A DNA stretch of 64,000 nucleotides from Salinarimonas sp052380005 (GCA_052380005.1 JBQTCJ010000014.1); one strand, 5' to 3'; shown: positions 8,657-17,774, numbered from the stretch's first letter. Numbers and translations: made by a program. Notes: generated from the letters alone by a model not told the origin.

Positions 8657-8679
8657 GGTGGACCTCGCTGGCTGCGCCG

Positions 8680-8892
8680 TCAGGAGTCGAGACTGTCGCC
8701 GTCGTCTCTCCCGGCGAGCCACTCCACAACGGCCCGCCGCAACACCTCCGACCGCGACACCCCCTCCCCGGCCGCGATCGCCTCGACCCGCGCGAGCGCG
8801 TCCTTCGGCAGCCTCAGGCTCACGAGCGGATCGCGGCCGGTCGCGGGACGCCCGCGTCTTCTTTTTTGGTGCACCTCACTTGCATCGGACAT
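8680..8892 (-). CDS. Ribbon-helix-helix (CopG-type) DNA-binding protein
   Basis: A 70-residue protein with a basic N-terminal arm (QKRRRGRPATGRD). The RHH fold follows: LVSLRLPKDALARVEAIAAG and then VSRSEVLRRAVVEWLAGRD. Such proteins act as dimeric repressors, often autoregulating and often as antitoxins. The next gene in the same direction is the AAA ATPase, 23 bases away, which would be its most likely target operon. Its own start codon lies inside a possible plus-strand promoter for the divergent gene at 8943. It does not resemble a specific toxin-antitoxin family that I can name. Confidence 0.85.
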   Translation of the reverse strand: MSDASEVHQKRRRGRPATGRDPLVSLRLPKDALARVEAIAAGEGVSRSEVLRRAVVEWLAGRDDGDSLDS

Positions 8893-8895
8893 AAT
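8866..8895 (+). promoter_or_regulatory. Possible promoter for the 8943 gene
   Basis: TTGGTG (8866-8871), an 18-base spacer, then CATAAT (8890-8895), about 47 bases before the ATG at 8943. The stretch is AT-richer than its surroundings. It overlaps the start codon of the divergent RHH gene, a place where an autoregulator could act on both sides. The match to sigma70 is modest. Confidence 0.3.
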
Positions 8896-8942
8896 TCAGG
8901 TGTACCCATATTCAACGCAATCACCGGGACGGAGCCATCGGC

Positions 8943-9320
8943 ATGCCGCAGGCGGTTCATAGCACGAATACGCGCATCGCGCGGCTCTCGGCCATCCTCG
9001 CCGACGCGCGCGCCTGCCACCGGGCGCTCTGGGCGATCGTCACCCCGGCCGAGACGGCCGCGCTGGCGGCCGCGGACGACGCTCGTCTGCAAGCCAAGTA
9101 CGCCACGCTGGACGAAGCCCAGGTCGCCCTGCTCCACGCCTGCGACGCGCTGGCCCGCACGATCATCCGCCTGCCGCGGGAGCTGCCGGAGGACTTCCCG
9201 CTGAAGGTGGCGGCGCTGAGGGAGCAGCTGGACCCGGAGCTGTTCGCGGAGGATGCGGAGGAGGAGGAGCGGTTGGTGGCGGGATTGATGGTGGAGGCTA
9301 CACATATTAAGCTCGTTTAA
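8943..9320 (+). CDS. Hypothetical helical protein, 125 residues
   Basis: An all-helical, soluble protein with an acidic C-terminus (ELFAEDAEEEERLVAGLM). It shows HTNTRIARLS-like helical heptads (residues 7-17, HSTNTRIARLSA), then AILADARACHRALWAIVT. No recognised domain, signal peptide or membrane helix. Codon use is that of the host chromosome, in contrast to the AT-rich gene 55 bases downstream. It starts 50 bases from the divergent RHH gene. Function unknown. Confidence 0.6.
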   Translation: MPQAVHSTNTRIARLSAILADARACHRALWAIVTPAETAALAAADDARLQAKYATLDEAQVALLHACDALARTIIRLPRELPEDFPLKVAALREQLDPELFAEDAEEEERLVAGLMVEATHIKLV

Positions 9321-9375
9321 GCGCACCAGCGACTCGGGCGTTCTAAAGCTTCTTCGGTGACGGGAGAAAAGATCC

Positions 9376-10575
9376 GTGGCTGAATCAAAGATACCCATTT
9401 ATGCTTATGTAGACGAAACAGGAAATACTGGGCACAATCTTTTTGACAAAACGCAACCCGATTTCTTCACAGGCGCACTCATAACGAGAGGCGACTTCGA
9501 TGCGTCCCATGGGATGCGTACGCGCGAGATTGCACGCCATCTTGGGCATGAATCTCTTCATGGTAAAGAGCTTGGATTTTGGCGGATAGAGGACGTCTCG
9601 AAAGATTTATATCAGATTTTCCAGTCTTCACGCGCGCACTTTTTCGTGTCCCGCGTTGAGAAGCGCTATCTCTTAGCAACAAAAGTATTCGATGTCCTCT
9701 TTGACTCAGGTGAAAATGCAGCGGTCGCATGGCATCACTATAATTTGAGACTCCAAAGACTCATGCTCACGTTCAAACTAGCGAGCGTGATGCAAGAAAA
9801 TTCTGCACGCCTCCTCTGGAATTGCATTCTGGAACCGAATGAGAAACGTGCCTACGCTGGTCTCCCAGTAGCATGTAAGGCAATACTTGGCGATGTAGAA
9901 TCACTCAAGGACCCACGAGCCAAGGAGGTCCTCCAAGCTGGCCTTATCTGGGCCAGAGATCATCCGGAATCGATACAGATCTACGTTGAAAGAAAGCAGT
10001 CGCGGCAGGGCCACTTCCCAAATCTAGTTGCATTTACAAATCTTCTTAAGGGCCTTGATAATCTTTCGAGTCTCTGGAGACGTCCTGTCCATAAGATCAC
10101 GCACGATGAACAGTCTGAATTTTCGAAGACACTTACCGCCTACCACACTATGTTCAGCAATGCGTCAGAGGAAACATTCAGATGGGCAGGCGAGGAACAC
10201 AAGTTTCAGCTGGTACCATCTAGCCAATTGATTATCTCCAAAGACTCTTTATCGCCCGGTGTACAAATTGCCGACGTCGTACTCTGGCTTTATCACCAGT
10301 TCAGGAAAGGCAAAGAGCTCCCTAGCGGGTGCCTCATGCTTGTCATGTATGTGCTAGAGCACGGATGGGAAACAGATTTTTCCTTTGACGGTATTTCAAG
10401 GCAGATCGAACCGACGATAAAAGAGGTGTTTGAGGCACCGTTCCCTCCAGAAAAGGCACGAGAAGCGATGGAGCTTCTGCGGCGAATGGAAGAGCATCGC
10501 CAGCTCTCAATTCAGCGCTACAACGAAGACGGTCTGCCTCCGTTTATGCGAGCCTCAAGAGCCGATGCCCCCTGA
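9376..10575 (+). CDS. DUF3800 domain protein, AT-rich and probably recently acquired
   Basis: A 399-residue protein beginning IYAYVDETGNTGHNLF (acidic Asp13, Glu14), the hallmark of DUF3800. HGKELGFWR (about 62) and the late block GVQIADVVLWLYHQF (295-309, Asp300) complete the set of acidic residues expected for an RNase-H-like metal site in this family. DUF3800 proteins are frequently found in phage-defence islands, but their activity is poorly known. Base composition drops sharply: A/T third positions and codons such as AAA, ATA and TTA are common here and nearly absent in flanking genes. The GC shift begins and ends at the gene boundaries. A GTG at 9376 is the start (gtggctgaatc). Confidence 0.85.
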   Translation: MAESKIPIYAYVDETGNTGHNLFDKTQPDFFTGALITRGDFDASHGMRTREIARHLGHESLHGKELGFWRIEDVSKDLYQIFQSSRAHFFVSRVEKRYLLATKVFDVLFDSGENAAVAWHHYNLRLQRLMLTFKLASVMQENSARLLWNCILEPNEKRAYAGLPVACKAILGDVESLKDPRAKEVLQAGLIWARDHPESIQIYVERKQSRQGHFPNLVAFTNLLKGLDNLSSLWRRPVHKITHDEQSEFSKTLTAYHTMFSNASEETFRWAGEEHKFQLVPSSQLIISKDSLSPGVQIADVVLWLYHQFRKGKELPSGCLMLVMYVLEHGWETDFSFDGISRQIEPTIKEVFEAPFPPEKAREAMELLRRMEEHRQLSIQRYNEDGLPPFMRASRADAP

Positions 10576-10608
10576 TTTCGCGGGGTGCCAGGCGAGGCAA
10601 TTCCCCCC

Positions 10609-11451
10609 TCACCCACCCCGCCGCGTCATGAACGCGATCTTCTCGAACAGCGCCACGTCCTGCTCGTTCTTCAGCAAGGCCCCGTGCAGCGGCGGGATCA
10701 GCTTCCTCGCGCTCGTCTCGCGCAGCACCTCCGGCGCGACGTCCTCGTTGAGCAGAAGCTTCAGCCAGTCGAGCAGCTCGCTCGTCGAGGGCTTCTTCTT
10801 CAGGCCCGGGGCCTCGCGCACGGCGAAGAAGACGTCCAGCGCCTCCTTGACGAGCCTCTGCTTGATGCCCGGGTAGTGCACCTCGACGATGGCCGCCATC
10901 GTGTCGGGGTCGGGGAACTTGATGTAGTGGAAGAAGCAGCGGCGCAGGAAGGCGTCGGGGAGCTCCTTCTCGTTGTTGGAGGTGATCACCACGATCGGCC
11001 GGCGCGCGGCGCGCACCATCTCGCCGGTCTCGTAGACGTGGAACTCCATACGGTCGAGCTCCTGGAGGAGGTCGTTGGGGAACTCGATGTCCGCCTTGTC
11101 GATCTCGTCGATGAGCAGCACCGGGCGCTCGGGCGCGGTGAAGGCGTCCCAGAGCTTGCCGCGGCGGATGTAGTTCGCGATGTCGGAGACCCGCGGGTCG
11201 CCGAGCTGCGAGTCGCGCAGGCGCGAGACCGCGTCGTACTCGTAGAGGCCCTGCTGCGCCTTCGTGGTGGACTTGATCGACCACGTCAGCAGCGGCGCGC
11301 CGACCGCCTTGGCGATCTCCTCGGCGAGCACGGTCTTGCCGGTGCCGGGCTCGCCCTTCACCAGAAGCGGGCGCTCGAGCGCGATCGCCGCGTTCACGGC
11401 GACCGAGAGGTCCTCGGTGGCGACGTAGTCGGGGGTTCCGGCAAAGCGCAT
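10609..11451 (-). CDS. MoxR-family AAA+ ATPase (CoxD-like)
   Basis: A 280-residue AAA+ chaperone-like ATPase. Walker A VKGEPGTGKT is at 31-40 and Walker B PVLLIDEIDKAD at about 110. Sensor motifs VITSNNEKELPDAFLRRC and the SELLDWLKLLL C-terminal segment are also seen. The start MRFAGTPDYVATEDLSVAVN is typical for the Rhizobiales form. MoxR ATPases activate or mature metalloenzymes together with a von Willebrand factor A (CoxE-like) protein, usually encoded directly downstream. Here the downstream position is taken by the convergent, foreign-looking DUF3800 gene only 33 bases away, so the expected partner is missing. Confidence 0.93.
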   Translation of the reverse strand: MRFAGTPDYVATEDLSVAVNAAIALERPLLVKGEPGTGKTVLAEEIAKAVGAPLLTWSIKSTTKAQQGLYEYDAVSRLRDSQLGDPRVSDIANYIRRGKLWDAFTAPERPVLLIDEIDKADIEFPNDLLQELDRMEFHVYETGEMVRAARRPIVVITSNNEKELPDAFLRRCFFHYIKFPDPDTMAAIVEVHYPGIKQRLVKEALDVFFAVREAPGLKKKPSTSELLDWLKLLLNEDVAPEVLRETSARKLIPPLHGALLKNEQDVALFEKIAFMTRRGG

Positions 11452-11923
11452 GGGGCGTTCGTCCTCGTCTCGCGCGCCGCGGCGCGCGCAGAGCTTGTCC
11501 CACGCCACGCCGCGGCGCGCAACGCCGCGGGGCGCGGATGCGGCCGCGCACGCCGCGTGCAGTCGAGCCGCGCTCGCCCGGCAGACCAGCCCGCATGGCG
11601 TGAAGACTAGCGGCTACACCTCGGAATTCCGTGCCCGGCCATCGGGGGCGCAGCCGCACGCACGCCGGATCTCGCACCGTACGAGACACGGATGCGCATA
11701 CGATCGACGATCGGCGCCCCGTGGATCTTGTGCGGCGCGGCACGACGTCGTCGCGCGGCGAGTGCGGATATACGTTTGACACCCCCCATGCCGCACGCGA
11801 TAACTTCGCGATCGAGCTCGGCCGTGGGGGCAACCCGGTCGCGAGCCGTTCCGTGGCCGCCTCGCGCGGCTTCCGCAGCGAGAATCGAGAAGCCCGCGGC
11901 AACGGGCGAGAGGACCGGAGACG
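11452..11923. other. Intergenic region between moxR-like gene and ABC importer
   Basis: A 472-base divergent gap. Nothing protein-coding is convincing in it. The left half (to about 11600) is extremely GC-rich with short GCG/CGC runs. The right half is less so and carries one good sigma70-type promoter for the ABC operon at 11776-11804, leaving a leader of roughly 110 bases in which I see no riboswitch. Confidence 0.6.
11776..11804 (+). promoter_or_regulatory. Sigma70-type promoter of the peptide/opine ABC operon
   Basis: TTGACA (11776-11781), exactly 17 bases, then GATAAC (11799-11804). The -35 is a perfect match and the -10 matches at four of six positions with optimal spacing. Transcription would start near 11811, about 112 bases before the ATG of the substrate-binding protein. 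This is the only strong promoter in the gap. Confidence 0.6.
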
Positions 11924-13627
11924 ATGACCGAGAAGAACGACGGCACGCGCCTCGACGCCGAGGCGGTCGAGGCCCTGGAGCGGGTCCATCCGAAGCTGCC
12001 GCGGGTGGCGGCGGGCGTCGAGGAGGGGACGGTCTCGCGCCGCGAGTTCCTGCGCACGGCGACCCTGCTCGGCCTCTCCGCCGGCGCGGCCTACGCGATG
12101 GCCGGGCGCCTGACGGGCGAGCCCTTCGTGCCGGCGGCGCGGGCGCAGTCCGGCAGCCCCGTGAAGGGCGGGACGCTGCGCGTGTCGATGAACATCAAGG
12201 AGATCTCCGATCCCGCGACCGTCGACTGGTCCGAGAAGGGCAACGAGCTGCGCCACGTCATCGAGCCGCTCGTACGCATCTCCTCGGACAACGTCGCCGT
12301 GCCGCATCTCGCCGAGAGCTGGAGCGCGTCCGAGGACCTGCGGACCTGGACGTTCAGGCTGCGCCAGGGCGTCAAGTGGTCGAACGGGGACGATTTCGGG
12401 GCCGACGACGTCGTCGCGAACTTCGTGCGCTGGATGGACCCCGCCGTCGGCTCCTCGAACTACGGCCGCTTCTCGGCGCTGCGCACCTCCAACGACGACG
12501 GCTCGCCGATGCTGGAGAACGGCGTCGTCAAGATCGACGACCACACCGTCGAGTTCAACCTGCGCGTGCCCTTCCTCGCCCTGCCGGAGTCGATGGGCGA
12601 CTATCCCTGCATGATCGCGCACCGCTCCTTCCAGGGCGGCAACTGGGTCGAGAACCCGATCGGAACCGGCCCCTTCGAGCTCGTGGAGCTCACCGTCGGC
12701 TCGCGGGCGCGCTATCGCCGCAAGGAGAGCGGCTGGTGGGGCGGCGAGGTCTTCCTCGACGGGATCGACTACGTCGACCACGGCGACGATCCGGCCGCCC
12801 CGCTCGCGGCGCTGGCGTCGGGCCAGGTGGACATGCTCTATCGGCTCAACGTCGAGCAGGTGCCCGCCGCGCGGGCGATCCCCACGCTGGTCCTCTACCA
12901 GGCCGACACCGCGCAGACCGGCGTCGCCCGCATGAAGGTGGACCAGGCGCCGTTCGACGACATCCGCGTGCGCCAGGCCATCCAGTCCTGCATCGACCAC
13001 GAGCGGCTGCTCGCGCTGGCCTACCAGAACCTCGGCACGCCCGGCGAGGACCACCACGTCTCGCCGGTCCATCCCGAGTACGCGGCGATCGCGAAGCCGA
13101 CGCAGGATTACGACCGCGCCCGCGCGCTGCTGGCGGAGGCCGGCTACGGGGACGGACTCGAGATCCAGATCGACTGCGTCGCCCAGCCGACCTGGGAGCC
13201 CAACACCTCGCAGGCGCTCGTCGAGATGCTGCGGCCGGCGGGCATCGACCTCGCCGTCAACATCATGCCCGGCGGCACCTACTGGGACCGCTGGACGACG
13301 ACGCCCTTCGGCTTCACCTCCTGGACGCACCGACCGCTGGGCACCCAGGTGCTCTCCCTCGCCTATCGCTCGGGCGTGCCCTGGAACGAGTCGTCGTATT
13401 CCAACCCGGACTTCGACGCACTGCTCGACGAGGCGGAGGCGACGCTCGACGTCGAGGAGCGGCGCGCGATCATGGAGGAGCTCCAGCGCATGCTCCAGAC
13501 CGACGCGGTGATCGTGCAGCCCTACTGGCGCTCCATCGCCACGGCCTCGAGCCAGGCCGTCCAGGGCTACGCCCACCACCCTGCCGAGGAGCACCACTTC
13601 GAGCAGGTCTGGCTGTCGCAGGGCTGA
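11924..13627 (+). CDS. ABC transporter substrate-binding protein, family 5 (peptide/nickel/opine type), Tat-exported
   Basis: A 567-residue periplasmic solute-binding protein of the DppA/OppA family (SBP_bac_5). A long N-terminal stretch ends in a twin-arginine signal, SRREFLRTATLLGLSAGAAY, with cleavage expected after ARAQ near residue 75. Typical family blocks are LAESWSASEDLRTWTFRLRQ and GVKWSNGDDF, FELVELTVG, and FDDIRVRQAIQSCIDHERL. The ligand (peptide, opine, sugar or other) cannot be read from the sequence. It opens a five-cistron-like block with two permeases and a double ATPase, all on the same strand, preceded by a good promoter. Confidence 0.93.
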   Translation: MTEKNDGTRLDAEAVEALERVHPKLPRVAAGVEEGTVSRREFLRTATLLGLSAGAAYAMAGRLTGEPFVPAARAQSGSPVKGGTLRVSMNIKEISDPATVDWSEKGNELRHVIEPLVRISSDNVAVPHLAESWSASEDLRTWTFRLRQGVKWSNGDDFGADDVVANFVRWMDPAVGSSNYGRFSALRTSNDDGSPMLENGVVKIDDHTVEFNLRVPFLALPESMGDYPCMIAHRSFQGGNWVENPIGTGPFELVELTVGSRARYRRKESGWWGGEVFLDGIDYVDHGDDPAAPLAALASGQVDMLYRLNVEQVPAARAIPTLVLYQADTAQTGVARMKVDQAPFDDIRVRQAIQSCIDHERLLALAYQNLGTPGEDHHVSPVHPEYAAIAKPTQDYDRARALLAEAGYGDGLEIQIDCVAQPTWEPNTSQALVEMLRPAGIDLAVNIMPGGTYWDRWTTTPFGFTSWTHRPLGTQVLSLAYRSGVPWNESSYSNPDFDALLDEAEATLDVEERRAIMEELQRMLQTDAVIVQPYWRSIATASSQAVQGYAHHPAEEHHFEQVWLSQG

Positions 13628-13678
13628 TCCGCACCCCGGCCCCGCCGCCACGGCGGGGCCGACGCGGGCTCTCGCGCC

Positions 13679-14611
13679 ATGCTGGTCTTCCTCGGCAAGC
13701 GGCTGGCCTTCATGGCGCTGACCATGCTGGCGGTCTCGATCCTCCTCTTCCTCCTGCTCGAGGTGAACGGCGACGCCGTCGCCGTGAAGGTGCTCGGCCC
13801 CTATACGACCGACGAGCAGCGCGCGCTGTGGCTCACGGCGAACGGCTACGATCGGCCGCTGCACGTGCGCTACGCCGAATGGCTCGGCGACATCCTGCGC
13901 GGGGATTTCGGCCAGTCGATCCGCTTCCGGGTGCCCGTCTCGGAGGTGCTCTGGCCGCGGCTCGCCAACACCGCGATCCTGGGCGCCGTCACCTTCGGCG
14001 TGATGATCCCGCTCGCGCTCGTGCTCGGCGTGCTCGCCGGAATGCGCGAGGGCTCGCGGCTCGATCGCTCGATCTCGGTGGGCTCGATCGTCACGACCTC
14101 GATCCCCGAGTTCGCGAGCGCGGTGCTCGTCACCTTCCTCTTCGTGTTCTGGCTCGGCTGGCTGCCGGGCACGAGCTCCATGAACGACGGCTTCGCCTGG
14201 CGCGAGCTCGTCCTGCCGGTCACCGTGCTCGTGCTCTACGGCTTCGGCTACATCGCGCGGATGACCCGCGCCTCGATGGCCGAGGTGATGCAGACGCCCT
14301 ACATCCGCACCGCGATCCTGAAAGGCCTGCCCTACCGCCAGGTGATCCTGCGCCATGCGCTGCGCAACGCGCTGATCGCGCCGTTCACCGTGATCATGCT
14401 GCAGGTCAACTGGCTGCTCTCGGGCGTGATCGTGGTGGAGTTCTTCTTCGCCTACAAGGGCTTCGGCGCGCTTCTCCTGGAGGCGTCACTGAACCAGGAC
14501 ATCTACCTGATCCAGGCCTGCGCCATGGTCGCCGTGTTCGTCGCCGTCACCACGCAGACGATAGCGGACATCGGCTACACGTATCTCAACCCGCGCATCC
14601 GCTTCGCGTGA
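13679..14611 (+). CDS. ABC transporter permease, DppB type
   Basis: A 310-residue inner-membrane permease. The first helix (LAFMALTMLAVSILLFLLL) is followed by a periplasmic loop containing YDRPLHVRYAEWLGDILRGD and FGQSIRF, the family marker. Five further helices follow, with the EAA loop around MQTPYIRTAILKGLPYRQVI. It pairs with the downstream DppC-type permease to form the transmembrane channel. It starts 51 bases after the binding protein gene. Confidence 0.95.
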   Translation: MLVFLGKRLAFMALTMLAVSILLFLLLEVNGDAVAVKVLGPYTTDEQRALWLTANGYDRPLHVRYAEWLGDILRGDFGQSIRFRVPVSEVLWPRLANTAILGAVTFGVMIPLALVLGVLAGMREGSRLDRSISVGSIVTTSIPEFASAVLVTFLFVFWLGWLPGTSSMNDGFAWRELVLPVTVLVLYGFGYIARMTRASMAEVMQTPYIRTAILKGLPYRQVILRHALRNALIAPFTVIMLQVNWLLSGVIVVEFFFAYKGFGALLLEASLNQDIYLIQACAMVAVFVAVTTQTIADIGYTYLNPRIRFA

Positions 14612-14624
14612 GGAGGCCCGCACG

Positions 14625-15566
14625 ATGAGCGACACCTCTGCCGTGCGCCCCGACATCGCGCCCCGGCCGCCGCTCCCCGGGGCCGCCGCGCCGCGGGGCC
14701 CGCGCGCGCGGCTCGTCGGGCCGCTGCGCTCCCTCTTCGGCGGCCTCGCGCTCGTGCGCGAGAGCACGGTCGCGATGATCGGCGCGGGCCTCGTGGGCTT
14801 CTGGGTCGTCGTCGCGCTCCTCGCCCCCTGGCTCGCGCCCTTCGACCCGAATTCGCAGTTCGTGCCCTTCGCGCCCCCGGGCGCGCCGCACCCGGACGGC
14901 GGCACCTTCCTGCTCGGCGCCGATCATCTCGGGCGCGATATCCTCAGCCGGGTGATCTGGGGCTCGCGCACGGTGCTGTTCTACGCCCCCGTGGCCACGG
15001 GCTGCGCCTTCGCGGTGGGGATCGTGATGGGGCTCTTGGCGGGCTACAAGCGCGGCTGGGTGGACGACGTGCTCTCGCGCCTGTCGGACATCATCCTCTC
15101 CTTCCCCATCCTCGTTCTGTACGTCGTCATCATCTCGACCTTCGGCGCCTCGGGCATCAACATCGTGCTCGCCGTCACCTTCGCGAGCGCGCCCGGCATC
15201 ATGCGGATCGTGCGCGGGCTGGTGCTCGACCTGAGGAACCGCGACTACGTCGCCGCCGCGCAGACGCGGGGCGAGAGCACGGCCTGGATCATGTTCGTCG
15301 AGATCCTGCCCAACGCCCGCGGGCCGCTCATCGTCGACGCCTGCCTGCGGCTGGGCTACACGATCATCACCATCGGCGTCCTCGGCTTCCTCGGGCTCGG
15401 CCTGCCGCCGCCGGACCCGGACTGGGGCGGAATGGTCAACCAGACCCGTTCGATGGCGACCTTCGCGCCGCACATGACGATCTTCCCCGTGATTGCGATC
15501 TCCTCGCTCGTGCTCGGCTTCAACCTTCTCGCCGACGGCATCCGCGAGATCTCCCTGAAGGATTGA
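14625..15566 (+). CDS. ABC transporter permease, DppC type
   Basis: A 313-residue permease with an extended proline/alanine-rich cytoplasmic N-terminus (about 35 residues), six helices and the characteristic periplasmic GTFLLGADHLGRDILSRVIW loop at about 90-110. The EAA loop is LDLRNRDYVAAAQTRGEST. It begins 13 bases after the DppB-type gene, with GAGG upstream of the ATG. Partner of the preceding permease in the heterodimeric channel. Confidence 0.95.
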   Translation: MSDTSAVRPDIAPRPPLPGAAAPRGPRARLVGPLRSLFGGLALVRESTVAMIGAGLVGFWVVVALLAPWLAPFDPNSQFVPFAPPGAPHPDGGTFLLGADHLGRDILSRVIWGSRTVLFYAPVATGCAFAVGIVMGLLAGYKRGWVDDVLSRLSDIILSFPILVLYVVIISTFGASGINIVLAVTFASAPGIMRIVRGLVLDLRNRDYVAAAQTRGESTAWIMFVEILPNARGPLIVDACLRLGYTIITIGVLGFLGLGLPPPDPDWGGMVNQTRSMATFAPHMTIFPVIAISSLVLGFNLLADGIREISLKD

Positions 15567-15570
15567 GGCG

Positions 15571-17688
15571 ATGCAGGATACCGCCACGCACGAGCCGGTG
15601 CTCGAGATCGAGGGGCTCGCGATCTCCTACGTCACCCGCGCGGGCGAGATTCCTGCGGTTCTCGACTTCGACCTGACGATCCGCGCCGGCGAGTCGGTCG
15701 CGCTCGTCGGCGAGAGCGGCTGCGGCAAGTCCACCGTCGCCAACGCCATCATGCGCTACATGGGACGAAACGGTCGGATCGCGGCGGGCGCGATGCGCTT
15801 CAAGGGGCGCGACATGCTCGCGATGTCCCCCGACGAGCTGCGGCGGCTGCGCGGCAACGAGATCGCGATGGTCTACCAGGAGCCGTTCGCGGCGCTCAAT
15901 CCCTCGCTCACCGTGGGCCGGCAGCTCTCCGAGGTCTCGACCGTGCATCACGGCCTCTCCGAAGCCGAGGCGCTGGCGAAGGCGGCGGAGATCCTGGCGG
16001 ACGTGCGCCTGCCCGATCCCGAGCGCATCCTCGCGGCCTACCCGCACCAGCTCTCGGGCGGGCAGCAGCAGCGCGTCGTGATCGCGATGGCGCTCCTCGC
16101 CAACCCCTCGCTCCTGCTGCTCGACGAGCCGACGACCGCGCTCGACGTCACGGTCGAGGCGGGAATCGTCGAGCTGATCGGCGAGATCAAGCGCAAGTTC
16201 GGCACCGCGATCCTGTTCATCAGCCACAATCTCGGCCTCGTGCGCGAGGTCTGCGACCGGGTCGCGGTGATGTATTCCGGCGAGGTGGTGGAGGAAGGCG
16301 CGGTGGAGGACGTCTTCACCGCCATGCGCCACCCCTACACGCGGGGGCTGTTCGGCTGCATCCCGGTGCCGGCGGCCGACAAGCACGCGCGCCCGCTCAC
16401 CGCGATCCGCGGACAGCTGCCGCTGCCGCACGAGCGCCCGCGCGGGTGCAATTTCGGCCCGCGCTGCGACCTCTTCCGCGAGGGGCTTTGCGACGCCGGG
16501 CCCGTGCCGATGCGCGATGCGAGCGATCGCGACGCAGCCGTCGACACGTCCCACCGAGCCCGGTGCCTCAGGCTCGACGCGATCGACCCGCTGGCGCGCC
16601 GGCGCGCGGTGCGGGGGGCGGAGGCCGGTGCGCCGGTCGGCGACGTCGTGCTCGAGGTCGCAGAGATGCAGAAGTACTACCCGGTCTTCGACCGCTCCAT
16701 CCTCGCCATGCTCCAGGGACGCTCGGTGCGCTGGGTCAAGGCCAACGAGGCGCTCACATTCGACGCGCGGCGCGGCCAGACCGTGGCCATCGTCGGCGAA
16801 TCGGGCTGCGGCAAGTCCACCTTCGCCAAGGTGCTGATGGGCCTCGAGACCGCCACCGACGGCGCCATCCGCTTCGAGGGGGACGACATCGCCGAGGCGC
16901 CGGTGACAGGGCGGCCGAAGGAGCAGGTCGCCAACCTGCAGATGATCTTCCAGAACCCCAACGACACGCTCAACCCGAGCCAGACCGTCGGCGGGCAGAT
17001 CGCGCGCGTCATCCGCAAGTTCGGCGTGGAGACCGATCATCATCGGATCTGGGCGCGCGTCTACGAGCTGCTCGATCTCGTCAAGCTGCCGCGCGACTTC
17101 GCCGGGCGCATGCCGCGCCAGCTCTCGGGTGGCCAGAAGCAGCGCATCGGCATCGCCCGCGCCTTCGCCGGGAACCCCTCCGTCGTCGTGGCGGACGAGC
17201 CCGTCTCGGCGCTCGACGTCTCCGTCCAGGCCGCCGTGACGCAGCTCCTGATGGACATCCAGCGCGACAACGACACGACGCTCGTCTTCATCAGCCACGA
17301 CCTCTCGCTCGTGCGCTACCTCGCCGACCGGGTGGTCGTGATGTATCTCGGGCAAATCATGGAGCAGGGCCGCACCGCGGACGTGTTCGAGCCGCCGTAT
17401 CACCCCTACACCGAGGCGCTGCTCTCGGCCGTGCCGGTGGCGGACCCGTCGATCGAGAAGACGAGGATCGTGCTCGAAGGCGCGCTGCCGAGCCCGCTCG
17501 ACCCGCCCGCCGGCTGCCCCTTCGCCACGCGCTGCCCACGCAAGCTCGGCCCGATCTGCGACGCGGCTCGCCCGCCCGAGCACGTGCGCGCGGACGGCCA
17601 CCGCATCGCCTGCCACATCCCGCTCCCCGAGCTCGAGGCCGTGAAGCCGGTCTTCCGCGAGGCGCCCTCGCCCGCGACCGCGGGGTGA
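15571..17688 (+). CDS. ABC transporter ATP-binding protein, fused DppD-DppF double ATPase
   Basis: A 705-residue protein made of two complete nucleotide-binding domains. Each has Walker A GESGCGKST (about residues 46-54 and 408-416), a signature (HQLSGGQQQRV; RQLSGGQKQRI), and Walker B (LLLLDEPTTALD; VVVADEPVSALD). Each half ends in the cysteine-containing oligopeptide C-terminal domain (GCNFGPRCDLF; GCPFATRCPRK). Most DppD and DppF subunits are separate proteins of about 330 residues; single-chain versions are common in Rhizobiales. It begins 4 bases after the DppC-type gene and completes the importer. Confidence 0.95.
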   Translation: MQDTATHEPVLEIEGLAISYVTRAGEIPAVLDFDLTIRAGESVALVGESGCGKSTVANAIMRYMGRNGRIAAGAMRFKGRDMLAMSPDELRRLRGNEIAMVYQEPFAALNPSLTVGRQLSEVSTVHHGLSEAEALAKAAEILADVRLPDPERILAAYPHQLSGGQQQRVVIAMALLANPSLLLLDEPTTALDVTVEAGIVELIGEIKRKFGTAILFISHNLGLVREVCDRVAVMYSGEVVEEGAVEDVFTAMRHPYTRGLFGCIPVPAADKHARPLTAIRGQLPLPHERPRGCNFGPRCDLFREGLCDAGPVPMRDASDRDAAVDTSHRARCLRLDAIDPLARRRAVRGAEAGAPVGDVVLEVAEMQKYYPVFDRSILAMLQGRSVRWVKANEALTFDARRGQTVAIVGESGCGKSTFAKVLMGLETATDGAIRFEGDDIAEAPVTGRPKEQVANLQMIFQNPNDTLNPSQTVGGQIARVIRKFGVETDHHRIWARVYELLDLVKLPRDFAGRMPRQLSGGQKQRIGIARAFAGNPSVVVADEPVSALDVSVQAAVTQLLMDIQRDNDTTLVFISHDLSLVRYLADRVVVMYLGQIMEQGRTADVFEPPYHPYTEALLSAVPVADPSIEKTRIVLEGALPSPLDPPAGCPFATRCPRKLGPICDAARPPEHVRADGHRIACHIPLPELEAVKPVFREAPSPATAG

Positions 17689-17774
17689 GCGGCGCAGGGA
17701 GCATTCACCCTGCGCGGAGAAGCCCGTTTCCCAGCGGCGCCGGCCCTGCTAGAGGTCCCGGCGGGAGCGGGACC

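Noticed and set aside
10544..14356. 1270-codon minus-strand frame across moxR and the ABC importer
   Set aside because: Opposes clearly recognised genes and has no domain of its own.
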